Below are positions 41,801 through 54,971 of a DNA stretch of 64,000 nucleotides, piece after piece. The first letter of the stretch is position 1. Each line of letters begins with the position of its first letter. Origin of the DNA: Epiperipatus broadwayi (lineage: Eukaryota; Onychophora; Udeonychophora; Euonychophora; Peripatidae); the NCBI GenBank assembly GCA_028023455.1, contig JAQFVV010006246.1, positions 4,600,363 to 4,664,362 on the forward strand, read 5' to 3'. The notes below the pieces were generated by a model, which saw only the letters and a list, made by a program, of their open reading frames with translations, searched no databases and was not told where the DNA came from. The position numbers and the translations under genes are program-made.

Positions 41801-43389
41801 CATTATATCCTAAGATCTATGTGCAGTGCTCTCAGATCTAAGGTTCCTCACTGACGAAGTCCACAAGCCAGAAACTAGTCTGGGGATATTGGATGAGTAG
41901 CACTAGATAGGGATTTTATGCACAAGCCTTCTGTCATTCATTGATTAATTACTCTGGCTTGCACTGAGTGGCACTACTGTATGGAAAGTTTTGCCTGTTT
42001 TAATAAGTTATGAGCAAACATAAGAAATGGTGATAATGTGATGTTTAGTGATTTAATAGCAATCCCAAAGACACTAAAATATATGGGTGCTGAACTGAGT
42101 TTAGACCTATATGACTATAAGCTAATGAGCTTGGATTGAAAATATTATTGTGTTTTCAATTTTATTCTTATAGTTTTGTAGTTGAGATAAAAGATGGCTG
42201 CTGGAGAGTTGCATTACATTATAAAATCTAGATACAGTGCCATCAGATCCAAGGCTCCTCTCTTACAAAGGCCACAAACCAGAAACTAGTCTAAGGATAT
42301 TGGATGAGTGGACACTAGATAGGGATTTTATGCACAAGCCTTCTGGCATTCATTGATTACACTGGCTTGCACTGTGTGGTCTTACTGTAAGGAGAGTTTT
42401 GCCTGTTTTAATATATTTTTATTCTAAAAATCGTTTTTTGCCTTTATGTCTATAGCCATTGTTCATCTTAAAGAATTTATTTAAGATATATGTGACATCA
42501 TGCTCGAGATTTGGAAGACAATTAATTCTTTATACAATTTTTCAGAATCATAGTGGAGCCTTATTTTTTGTTAATCTAGATAGATATATTATGAAAAAGA
42601 TATGTTGATGGGAGGAAAACTATTTACAAAAGTTTTGTGTTCCATCACAATATACAATCTTCATATTAGAATCTCTGACTCAAAGGAAGTTATTACAAGT
42701 AAAAATAGAAAAACAATCAAGTATTTACACATATATCTTAAATTCTATAAGTCAAGCTAATTTATTGAGAAATATTGTCACTGTTTATTTTAACTTTAAA
42801 AAACAACTTAATAGTACTGATGTGTATATTTTGGTAGTGCAGACATTCAAAACTTCTATAAGATTAAATGAATAGAAGGATGATATAACCAATCTTTTTA
42901 TAAGATCTCTCTACTACTGTCAATGACTGTACAACATGATCAAAAGATAGTTTTTCCAACTCTAATCGCATATTGATGATTTTAAAAGAATTACAGTACA
43001 TAATTATCACAATAGATGATCGAAAAATTTAATAAAAATTGCTTTCCTTTTTATCATGTCATATTTGATAGTTCTATTGAATACAATTTTTGAAATGTAT
43101 TTATGGATAATGCAACATTGTTTACATAAATATATAAAAATGAAATACAATTACTTATCCCCAACTATTATTTTTTTAATATTTCAACTGAATACAGCTT
43201 AAATGGTGTACTTTAAAAATTAAATATTAAAAATCATTTAATGATAAATTAATGATTTGTTTAAAGAGTTTAATCCATCAATTGCTGATATATTACAATG
43301 AATATCTTAATTATTTTCTTATCAAAATTTTACAAAAAAAAATTGATTAGATAGTTAGTTCAATTTCAATTGTATTTATTGAAAAGTAA

Positions 43390-43427
<38 letters not shown>

Positions 43428-46400
43428 TGATGATGATGATAATGATAATGATTTCCATATCAGACCTTTAATTAAATAAAACTTTTAAATAGTTAATTAA
43501 AATATATACAAAATGTAAGCATTAGGAAAGTAGACAAGTCAACGATGTAATAATTGTCAATTCATGTTCATATTGCGAGAGTATATTTTAAATTTATAAA
43601 TAAGTACAAACTTTTTATTTTGTTTTTGCTTTCTTATGGAGGAAAAATTGTAGTTCACCTATGAAATTATTGAAGCATGTAAGACATTTTTCATCTTGAC
43701 ATGAAAAAGCATCTTTTTTCTAATATAAAATGAGTATTAAAATTTGGTTTCACAATTTTATCCTTAAATGTTTTGTGTCTTTAAATGTTTTGTAACTTTA
43801 GGCATGTTGAAAATAATACATTTTTAATTTTTTTTTTTATACTTTTTATATATAGATATTTTTGCACCAAAACATATTTATAAAGTATCATAATTATCAG
43901 ATAAGGTATAATGTTATGGCATTTTTTTAATAATTGATTATTCTTTTAATAAGGCATTTCTCCATATCTTTGAACTTTTAATTTGGTGAAAAAAAATAAT
44001 TATTCATAAAGTGTCCAAGGTTTACTTTGATTAATTTTCAACATTAATCTTTCAATTACATCTAATACTAACCTGGTTATATGATTGAGCACATTTGCAT
44101 TAGAGTAATTATTGGTCTTCAAAACACTTTGTATATAATCCTACATTTGGCCAATCTCACAAATACAATACATCTATTCACATTCTTTTTGTAGTTAATC
44201 ACACAGACATGTCTATTATGTGGTTATTTTAATCAATAAATTTTCATTACATAGATAATTACAGAGAGAGGCCACTTAAGATCTGATTACCAATTTAATA
44301 ATAACTCAATATAATTACAGAGATGGCTCTTTAAAATTCAATCCCTAATTTAATAATAATACTACTTAACAGAAGGCTAATTTATGTACAAATGAACTCG
44401 ATCAAAATTTAAAATGATCCTTTAACTTAAAATACTAATAATTATATTATACTCATTATTTAATCCTTGAACACATCACTTTATATATTTTACAAGTGTG
44501 AACAATTTTCATATTTAAAGTGAAACCTCCTGATTATATATAATTTTAGATATTTTCTGGTAATTTTATTTTTTAAAAAAAATTTAATTGCACCTGGGTT
44601 TTGTTTTATGCGGATTATTGTAATGCGATTTTGAAGTTATGCGATTCATGTTTCTTCTTAATATCTTTCACATTTCACTGTATTTATTAGATATCAAGAA
44701 ATTTAAATTATTAATAACTTATTTTGACTTGAAATACTTTTTTCCCCAAAAATATAACGTTATATTAGCTAACGTGAATATGGCCTGAAATTGTATTTAG
44801 AATTTTAGCTTCTATGTAAATAACCTATTTATACTAATGAGTAAATAATAATAATAATAGATTTATACTTACATATAAAAATATCACAAATATTCAAAAA
44901 ATTTAAACTTTTAAACTATTTTGTTATATATAACAGAAATAAATAATCTTTTAGATTTTTAAAATAAAAAATGAAGATTTTATAAAGTGAAAATAATCTT
45001 TCTAATGATAATGTATAATCTTTTTGTTTTGATTACGATCACATTTTTTTAATATAGAAACAGAAAACCACTAACAGCACAAAACTAAAAGTGCCACTAG
45101 TAGTACATCACACCATGAATAAAAATAAAGTGGCTAACAGGTTTTTCTGGGCATAATTGCTGAGAGATTCGTGACTTCATTTAAGGAGAAGCCACAATAC
45201 ATCACATCCACTCTGATTTCTTACCAGTTTACAAACGAACGCTAGCAGTAATGATTAAAACATGTATGAAAAATATAAAATTAAATATTGTAGTTAATAA
45301 AAAAAGTAAAAAAAGTTTGTCTTGTATTAATTTTTTCAAATATTTGAAATTTTTTATTAGTCATACTTTATTTGCTTATTTTTTAATGCGAATTTTAAAA
45401 TAATTTTTCCTTGTTGCTTTGCTTTTATGAGAATTCTGAAAAATACAGAACCTATCCCCCATTTTTTAAGGTAAGTTAAGTATTTTTGTGCGATTTTTTT
45501 AATGTGGATTTTCTGTGGAATCTATCTACTACATAAAACAAGACCCAGGTGTATGTGATAACCTTTTTTTAAAAAAAAAAAAAAAAAAAGCATGCACTTC
45601 CTCCTTTAATCAATCAATTTAGTAATGTGTTAATATAAATTCTCTGTAAAATATAATTTGTTAGAATCAAATATACTCTAAGAGGTCATAGAATAAAACT
45701 TTAAAACAGTTAATAAAGTAGGATGCAGCAAAAGTTTTTTTGGGGGGAGGGGCTAATATTTCTTTCACAATGACATATTAATTAATTCTATTCATAATCC
45801 AGTTTCTTTCTTTATAAGGTGCTTTATCAATATTCTGTCTTTTGAATTTTGAAGTTTAGAAATTTTTCCTTCATTTTGGGTAGAGATTTTTTTTAAATAG
45901 CTTGGTCACATTTACTAGGGTCCAGGTTAGGTTTCAGCAGTTATCAATTTTTGTTTTTTTCTACTCCATCATAATAATGGTATCAATTTTTTTTAAAAAT
46001 GCCTATATATAAGTTTTGACTTCTTGTTTTTTTATTCAATACATTCTTTTAATTTTTGATAAGAGCAATAATTTTAATACAGTTTAAATTCAAGAGAAAC
46101 ATAAATTATATAAACATTTTCAACAGTCCTATTACATTATTTATTACTATTTTAAAATATAATATTTAATAATTCTACATTTAAACATTACCTATTATAG
46201 TTAATATATTCTTTTACTTTCTATTTTATATAATTTTTTTAAACTTTTGTATGCTATATTTATTAACATCCTCACAACACTGAAAGCCAGATTACTGTTA
46301 TGTGGAAGACCACAAAGCTCACAGTGTAATGAATATGACATCCTTTTCAATATACACCCATATCTACATGAGATCAATATGACTTTATGGCTATCATACT

Positions 46401-49400
46401 TTCATAAAGTGGTGAACATCTTTGTGTTATATTAAATAGACTAATGGTTATATGCAGTCAAATTGTTTAATTGGGCTAATTCCTACATATATATTTGTCT
46501 CAGTAGTGAAACACATTGGTCATTGTATATAATTTTTTAGTAGAGAAATGTTTTTGCCCAACAATTACTCTATCTTTTTTACAGATCTAGTGTGAATATA
46601 TTACTTACCTAGTATTGAGAATTAGCTGAGAGAAAATGATAATAGTCTTTCAGATTAATTTATAAGCAGTCAGTGGAAATGATAGTAGCACAAACCAATG
46701 TGAATACTTTTTACCCGATTAGGCGAATTCCATTTGGGACCATATATATCATAGCTTTTTATAATACTATAAATATCATTTTATTACCAATGGAATGAAC
46801 AAATACCTAATAGACCTATTGAATAAAAATTATGATAATCTTAATCTTATTAGTAATCCCCAATATGAAAGAAATATTGATATTTTCAATCTTAACCCAA
46901 GCATGCTTGACAAAAATACTTATGTATTAGACAGTTTGTGATGCACCTATCTTCAGTTGGGAGGGGGGGGTTTGCAGATGGTATAATGCCACAATGTTAT
47001 GACTTTGGTACTTGTGCATATTTTAAAAAAGCACAACTTTTAAAAACTTATTAAAAAAATCATAGCTACAACATACTGCCATCGCAAACATACACACTCC
47101 ACTGGAGAAAGGTACAGCATTCTGCCATCGCAAACATGGACAGCAGGTCTAATACATAAGTATCCAAAAAATTTAATAAATGAACTAAAAATATATAAAT
47201 TATTTACAGTTTACATTATTCCCAAACTTATATCTAACCCCATAAAATTAACATGAATGATCAACCGAGTACAATTTTATATACGTAAGTCAACTGCTGT
47301 TAAATTTTCTGATGGTAATGATTACATTCCTGGATACCACAACAACAAAGTTTGAATAGATCCATTTTTTAATATCTCTTTTCATTTATAAAGAGATCCT
47401 CAGTTAATGTTTCATTTTTCTCATTACATGATCAACATTATGGGTACTACTGTAAACTGACATGCTAAACTAATATACAAAAAAATCAAAGAAAGAAATG
47501 TAATATATATATAATTGTTCTTCTCTGGAAAATTTCCAAATAATTAAATAAAACTGAACATAGTAATTATATTAATAAAAACTGAATTTAAGCCAATCAG
47601 AAATTGAGTAAAATGTAAACTCTATAGATAATTGTAGATAAGGATAATCTTGAAGATTTGTTTTTTTCTTGAATAATAATATCCAAAATAGAATGTTATT
47701 TGACTTTTCAGCAATACTATTAGTATAGCCTCTTTTTTTTTTTGGATTATGTATAAATTTATTATTCCATCAGTATTTTTGATTCTCAGTTTATTATTAT
47801 ACAAGTAATTTAACAAGTTGGACTTACTGTAGTTTAGGTTAACATTTCAAGCAAGTTGCAAAATATTATTTCAAATCTCTTATCTCTAGATTCTTTTTCC
47901 TCTGAGAGACTACATAGTGGAAGGCCTTGGTTAAAAAAAATGTATTAAAAAATTCTGAGAATTATTTTTATAACTCATGTGTTAGCCTATTTATCTGCCC
48001 AAACTATATGCTAATGCTATTTACTCCCAAACTAATCAATTACACCATTCCATTAAAACAAATGTTGATTTGTATACACAAAATCGTTTTTTTTTTTTGG
48101 TTTCTTAACTGTAGTCTTAACAAACATACACATTTTTAGCATTTATATTTTTAACATAATTATTAATAATTCTCAGTAACCTTTGGAAATTTCAAGCACT
48201 ACAATTGAATCCTATGATATAATATATTTTAAAATATTTAATTACACAAATTAGACTTTATTTTGCATAATAAATCTCTTACATTTACAAATTGTAAGTA
48301 TACATTTTAAAAAATAAAATGCAATGACATTAATATTTAGTTTGTTGTTGTTTTTTTAAAAAAAAAAGAATTCGCATTAGTTTTAATAAATTATAACAGA
48401 AACACTAACACAATAACAAACAATATCATGACTTAACTTATACCTACATTTATATTTATTTCTAATCTAAATATTTTATATATATTTGCAGTCCCATTAA
48501 TCCAAGCAGAGGAATTAATATGATTCATATTTTTACATATTAATCATGCCAACAGTCATACCAAGATAGTATAAAATATACAACCTGTGGCCACATTTCC
48601 AGACTGTTACATTCCCCATAGCTGCAAGAAGCAAACACATTCTTCTGTAGATATATTTGTTTGTATTGGGATGATTCTTCAGTGCCACTAGTCATCTGAC
48701 TAGAATTATCAACAAGAGAAGGGCTTTAAAATACTTCCAGTGCTTGATTTACCAGATTAGCTTTATATAAAGAGAAACTGGAAAATCAGATCAAGTATAT
48801 TTAGAATGCACATCTTGATTATATTAACATAACCATTTCTAAATAGGGTGAAACCCATCTAGACTTTGGCTTTGTTATTTATATTTACCTAGGGTGTTTG
48901 TTGTAGCTTCATTTCTGGAGTGCACTCCTATTCTCATCAGTGTGTTTGTAGCTTCTTTTAGCAGCTGGTCACTCATTTTTCTGGGGGAGCACATCTTGGG
49001 ATTGTTCGACAGTAACTTTCTATAGTTATGGGTATGTATCTTAGTAATGGTGGTCCAAGCGTTTTACTGCATATCAGATGTCATATGTAGAAGAAACTGG
49101 GCAACAAAATTCTTAACAAAGTACTACTGACTTAACAACAGACTAAATGACTTTACTCTTAACAGAAAAATTCAGCAAAACTCTGTAGACTTCTTGAAGC
49201 AAGAATAAAGCAATAGGAAATTTGCCATCCATTGTCTGAACTATCCATGTTATTAATTAGTTTTTCAAATTCTTTTGATTAATTAGTTATTTTTTTAATT
49301 ACAACTGGGTTAAACTTGTCTAATCAGTTGGAAATGCTAATTTCTAATAAAACCGATTTCCTTCTGATTAGATAATTCACAGAAATTAGGGATCTTTAAT

Positions 49401-52400
49401 TAGATCTCTAATTACATATTTTCAACAATTGTACAATAAAATTCTTTCACTAATTGACTTTATAATTACTTTTACTAAGTTAAATTATAATTTATTTATT
49501 TTGTTTTTTATAATCCATCAAATTTTCTACATTTCAATAGGTTTTAATTGGTTTTTTGATTTATTTAAGGAAAAAGTATATTTTCACTTTCTTTTATTTT
49601 TAAATCATTTTCTGTAACATATTTGTATGTGTCACAAAATATTACTGCTTAGCATGCATAAATTATAAACATTGTTATAAAATAAAAATAATAAACCTTC
49701 AATTTTATATTTATTCATGAAGTGTAAATTAGGTATATTTCAAAATTGATATTTTACTAACAGATTTTCAGATTCCATCAGCACTGAATACATTCTAGAA
49801 AGATATCTCTTCCCTAACAAAACAATTTAAATATTAGTCTATGCTGTAATTTGTTATCAAATATGTTTATTCAAAAGTAACATTGAAAGTGCATATTATT
49901 TACTATATATATAAACAAGTTATAAATATGCACACACATACTGATTTTTACTAATAAAATATGCATGTAATGCAGATATTTTGAGGCTAAATCAAAATTA
50001 TCAAACTGTTCCACGATCAAGTCAAATAATTTGCATAGTATTTATTTTAATACAAATCTGATGTATAGTTAGAAGGCTGTGAAATATGTTTAGATATATA
50101 CAATTGTTTATAGCCAATTTAAGAAATGTTTTAATTGAATTTTAAGAAAATAACTGAAGACACATATGTACAAGCATGCATACTGTTAAAATGTTTTTAT
50201 AGTTCATATATCATTTTGTATATAGCATTCATTATTATTCACATGATATTATCCATGTGAAACCGGGGAATTGATTATCATGGATGAAGTATTAATTTAT
50301 TAATACATTTATTAAATTATTTACAAATAAAAAATGCTTGTAGATTTTTCAATGTATTTTATTGTTTCCTATGGTTAAAATTATATGTAATCATGTTAGT
50401 GTGTTTAAATCTTTTACTTGTTTTTAAAATATTTAGTGATACATTTTATTACATATATTGTATAATTTTTTCTAATTTTTGTAGTAGTTGTAGTGACCGA
50501 ATAGAAATCCGTGATGGTGGTACAGCAGGTTCTCCTATGCTTGGTACATATTGCGATTTTACAGCACCTACTGCCATACATTCATCCTCCAATGTTATGT
50601 ATGTACGTTTCGTTTCTGATAGATATTATTCTTATGATGGATTTAAAGCTCAGTATCAGACTGGTATGGAAAAAAATATCTATACTTTTTAACTTAGATT
50701 AATATATTGTACTATATTTTTCATCTTACTTTCCATAAAAATCATACTGTTTACTTTATTATGTAAATATGGATTTTTATTATTTGGCAAAAGTGCATAA
50801 GTTTTTTACTTTTTTAGAGCTACTTCACTTTTCAAAAAAACTCTCTTGCCTTTATTAACCTTAATAAAAACAGCACCTGTTTATAACTTTACTTTGTATT
50901 GCCTAACACATATATGTGTGGGTGTGTTTGTTTATATGTGTATGTATAATAACATTATGGCCCTTATTTCTGGGATGCTTTAAAATAACTAGCGAAAGCA
51001 ACAGGTGGGTGGCTGAAGATAGAAAGTACTGCAGATTAATTTTAAATGAAAGAAAGCTAGAATAAAGTGTGAAAAGACAATTTATATAAAAAAGTAGACA
51101 TGTTTTACTACAAAGGCATAACTATTGGAAGCAGTAGTGAAGTGGGATTCATTACAATTAAAAAGTGATGGAAGATTGTGAAGATTGATAGTATATCTGA
51201 CAAAGTGACACAGTTTATTATTCAATTAAGATATCAAATGGAGATAAGTAAAGGGTTTATATTCCAACATGATCTCTTTGTCATGTAGAAGTGATGGAAT
51301 TTTATGTGGAAATACAAAATTCTTTTTATCGGAGCAAGCAACATTTTAAAATTATCATCTTCAATTAATCTTCAGTAAACAAAGGACATTATTTAAGCAA
51401 AACAATTCAAATGAATCAGTGAACTTAATGGGAAGTAAAATCTAGCATCAAATTATAAATGAAATAAAATCAGGAAAGTATTTTTTGTAATTCTTGACAA
51501 ATCTCTTGTGTTCAGATATATCTCTATGGTAAAAACTTGGCTCACTCATTGATATCAGAAAGCAGTTCTGGAAAAAATTTATATGCTGTGCTGAAGTGAG
51601 AAATTAATTTTCTAGAATTAACTATTAATAATATCAGGTAGCAAGAATATGAGATTATGATTTAAATATGAAGATAAATTTCAAGAATAGTTTTTATATT
51701 GTATGCTTGTCATAATTCTAATCTTATTTTGGCAGGTACAATTAAAATTTGTTCTGATGCATTAACTTGCATTGGTATACTTCAATGCCATTATATTTTT
51801 TTATCAGCATTCACAAAATTGCATTGAAAAGCTAAAGCGGTAAGTCATGTCTCTGATGCACTTCTTGGAAATATCAGAAGATCCTTGAGTTTAAAATGAT
51901 GTAGAATCATTTGGATCCTCAATAAAAGAATAGTATAATACTCCACATTTTTTGTATGATTTCAAAGTGATTTCTGTAGTGCTTTCTTTTGAAAAAGTAT
52001 TACATTGATTGACCAAATATAAGGATAACTCTAAAATTTCAAAATAGAAGATTGAGAAAAAATATTTTAGTAATAAAATCACTGATGAGCCAGTTGTGAA
52101 TTCTATCTAGTTCCAAATAAAGCAAAACAGTTACTACCAACTCTTGGAAAAGTCATACAGATGTATTTTGATTTTGAAAAAAATGAAAAGACAAATTAAA
52201 AAAGCATCTGACATAGTTAGAAATTGCTCTGATGAATACTAAAGCTACACAAAAAGACCCCTCTATTGATTTTGAAAAGGGGACTGATTTAGATAGATGG
52301 AAATATGTTGGTTGATGAAATGAAAGTTCTAAAAATTCTTCATTCATTAGAATATTACAAATAGCCAATCTCTTCATTTACCCTTAGTGGTGTTGTTTTA

Positions 52401-54918
52401 TAGAAAGAATATTTTTTACATTAAAACTAATAGAAAATTATTTAAGTTCAGCTATGATCCAAGGTAGGCTAAACACAGTTTAGTGATCCTATTCATTGAA
52501 AATCAAAAAGCATGGTAATTTGATTTTGATTCAATATTATAAAACTTCTTGAACAAAAATCTAGACAATATTTTTAAACATTGTTTTATATTGATACAAT
52601 AAACAAGATATATATTTTGTTTATACTATTCAATTACTAAATTTTTATATTAAATAAGTATTGATTTCTATATTTTGAAGGATTATGTAAGAAATATTTG
52701 AGCCCCGCGGTAACTAAATCTTACCCTGTATGTTATTTATTACCTTAAACTGCAAGTTTAATCATAAAATTGTTATGAATATAAAGCAGCCATTTGCAAC
52801 TATATATATTTATTTTGAGATTCTATATAAATGCATACACTACTTTATTTCTTTTTAAATGGTTAAAGATCTGTAAAAGATTTTTTTTAGATAATAGGTA
52901 AATAATAAATAATATAAATATTGTGTTTGGAAGTGAGAATATTCATTTATAGTTAAAAATCCACAAAGCTGCACATATGCATTAGTTTTAATGGCTGATT
53001 ATTACTATTACAGTTTATAAAACATAGTGCTATATAAAATAAATATCTCATTTAATAATAATTATTGTTATTGAATACATTAATAACAATTTCTACTGTT
53101 GTAATCCTTTTACATAGCATTATATATTTTTAGTTATCATTCTACATAGTCCTAAAATTAAGCATCATTTATCTGAAATATATTTTTTTGTTATAATTAT
53201 TATAAACAATTATTAGTTCTCTTTATATTGCTTTCACTAGATTTAGAATTAAATGGTATTTTCTGTAAGTAATTTTTATCAAATTTTACTTTTAAAACTA
53301 ACAATAAGCTATATATTAATTAGGTGACATTTCTAAATTACATTTTATTTCAAATTTCACAAACATATGTTAGGAAGGCAATCCACATCAACATAACTAG
53401 CATTCTAACATCACAGAAAAGATGCATGGCTAATATATTATCAAATTCCATAACTATTATCTTGAAACAAACTATAATGTTTAATATATGGATGACTGTA
53501 ATAAATATAATTCATTTACTGAGCTACATTTGTATTCAATTGTAAATCTTATCATTATATTACTCATGTAATTTTGGTAAACATATGATTTATCCTGATT
53601 TGTTAAGCACTTTCTAATTAACAAACATGAAAACATGATCGATGTTATGTCCATTCATATAGCTAATGTAGCAATTTGTTGTATTTTGTTAGCTTTTTTG
53701 TGCACACATACATGTCCTTCCAAAATACATCATGTGTTTATTGTGCTTTTATACTAATTTATCTAAACTTTAGAATTATATATTGAAGTAAAGTCTTATT
53801 ATTATTCTGTACAGATATTTAAACCATGAAGCAAATTCAAGTTGCAATTTTTCATTCTCATATATAAGTTACAATCACTAAGATCAGAGCAATATATTTT
53901 AAAGATTCACAAAATAATCCATATCAATTTATGCTAAACCAATATTAATAAGATGGTGAAATTTTTGAGAAAGTAATTAATGAGATTTATTTATATAGCG
54001 CGATGTATATAAATTGTAATAAACTAAAGATCAGCATTTCAAGCTAATGTACATGCGCTTTTTTATGAATGTTAATAATAAATGAATACTTTCATTTCCA
54101 ACACAAGATAAAGTCTTTGCAAAAGAATAGAATGAATCCAAATGCTTAAGTATGGGCAAATCTTAAGCACTGGAAATGGAATGCGTGAAGATAAACCAAT
54201 CACTTTAACTTACTCTTTACCATGTCTGAATGAATGACGCCTACGAAATTTTCTAGAATTTACAAGACGTCATTCTTAAATGAAACTAAACGTATGTAAA
54301 TGAGATATTTATTTATATAGAGCGATGTATATAAATTGTAATAAACGAAAGATCAGCATTTCAAGCTAATGTACATGCGCTTTTTTATGAATGTTAATAA
54401 TAAATTAATACTTTCATTTCCAACACAAGATAAAGTCTTTGCAAAAGAATAGAATGAATCCACCTATTCTTTCAACCCAAATGCTTAAGTTTGGGCAAAT
54501 CTTAAGCACTGGAAATGAAAGTTAAGTAATATTACTGATTCAAGTAACTTACAGTCATGTAATAATAGTAAATTGGCAGAATTTCCCAAGTAGCTTCTTA
54601 TATGCTTTATATAAAGTAAGATTGTTTCTTCATATCTGAAGGATTTCCCTCATTGATTTATATATTACAAAGCTATAATAATTATTTAATAATAATAAAA
54701 ATTATGGTGAATTTAATTTACTTAATTCCTTTTTTTTTTGCCCTTATAAATTTTGTTAAATAACTTTTTGCTGATTTATTGTCACTAGATTTCTTGTTGC
54801 CATAAAATTTAAAGCGTGTTTTAGGATGACAAATTCAAGGCACAAAAATGAATTTTAGTGCAGTTTTACAACTAAAATTTAAACACTTATAGTATCTAGC
54901 TCAATAATAATAATAATA

Positions 54919-54971
<53 letters not shown>

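Larger units (their letters stand above)
40212..50484. other. Intron 7 (inside CUB E, phase 2), 10.3 kb
   Basis: Recognised contents are a pair of direct repeats (40531-41110), two tandem units of the dispersed repeat (41600-42412), an AAT/GAT microsatellite (43389-43450), an inverted-end element (44591-45551) and a small palindromic-ended element (46916-47163). The stretches 42420-43380, 43460-44580, 45560-46900 and 47170-50484 are AT-rich. The segment 48480-49090 is somewhat less so, but I could not identify it. Confidence 0.7.
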
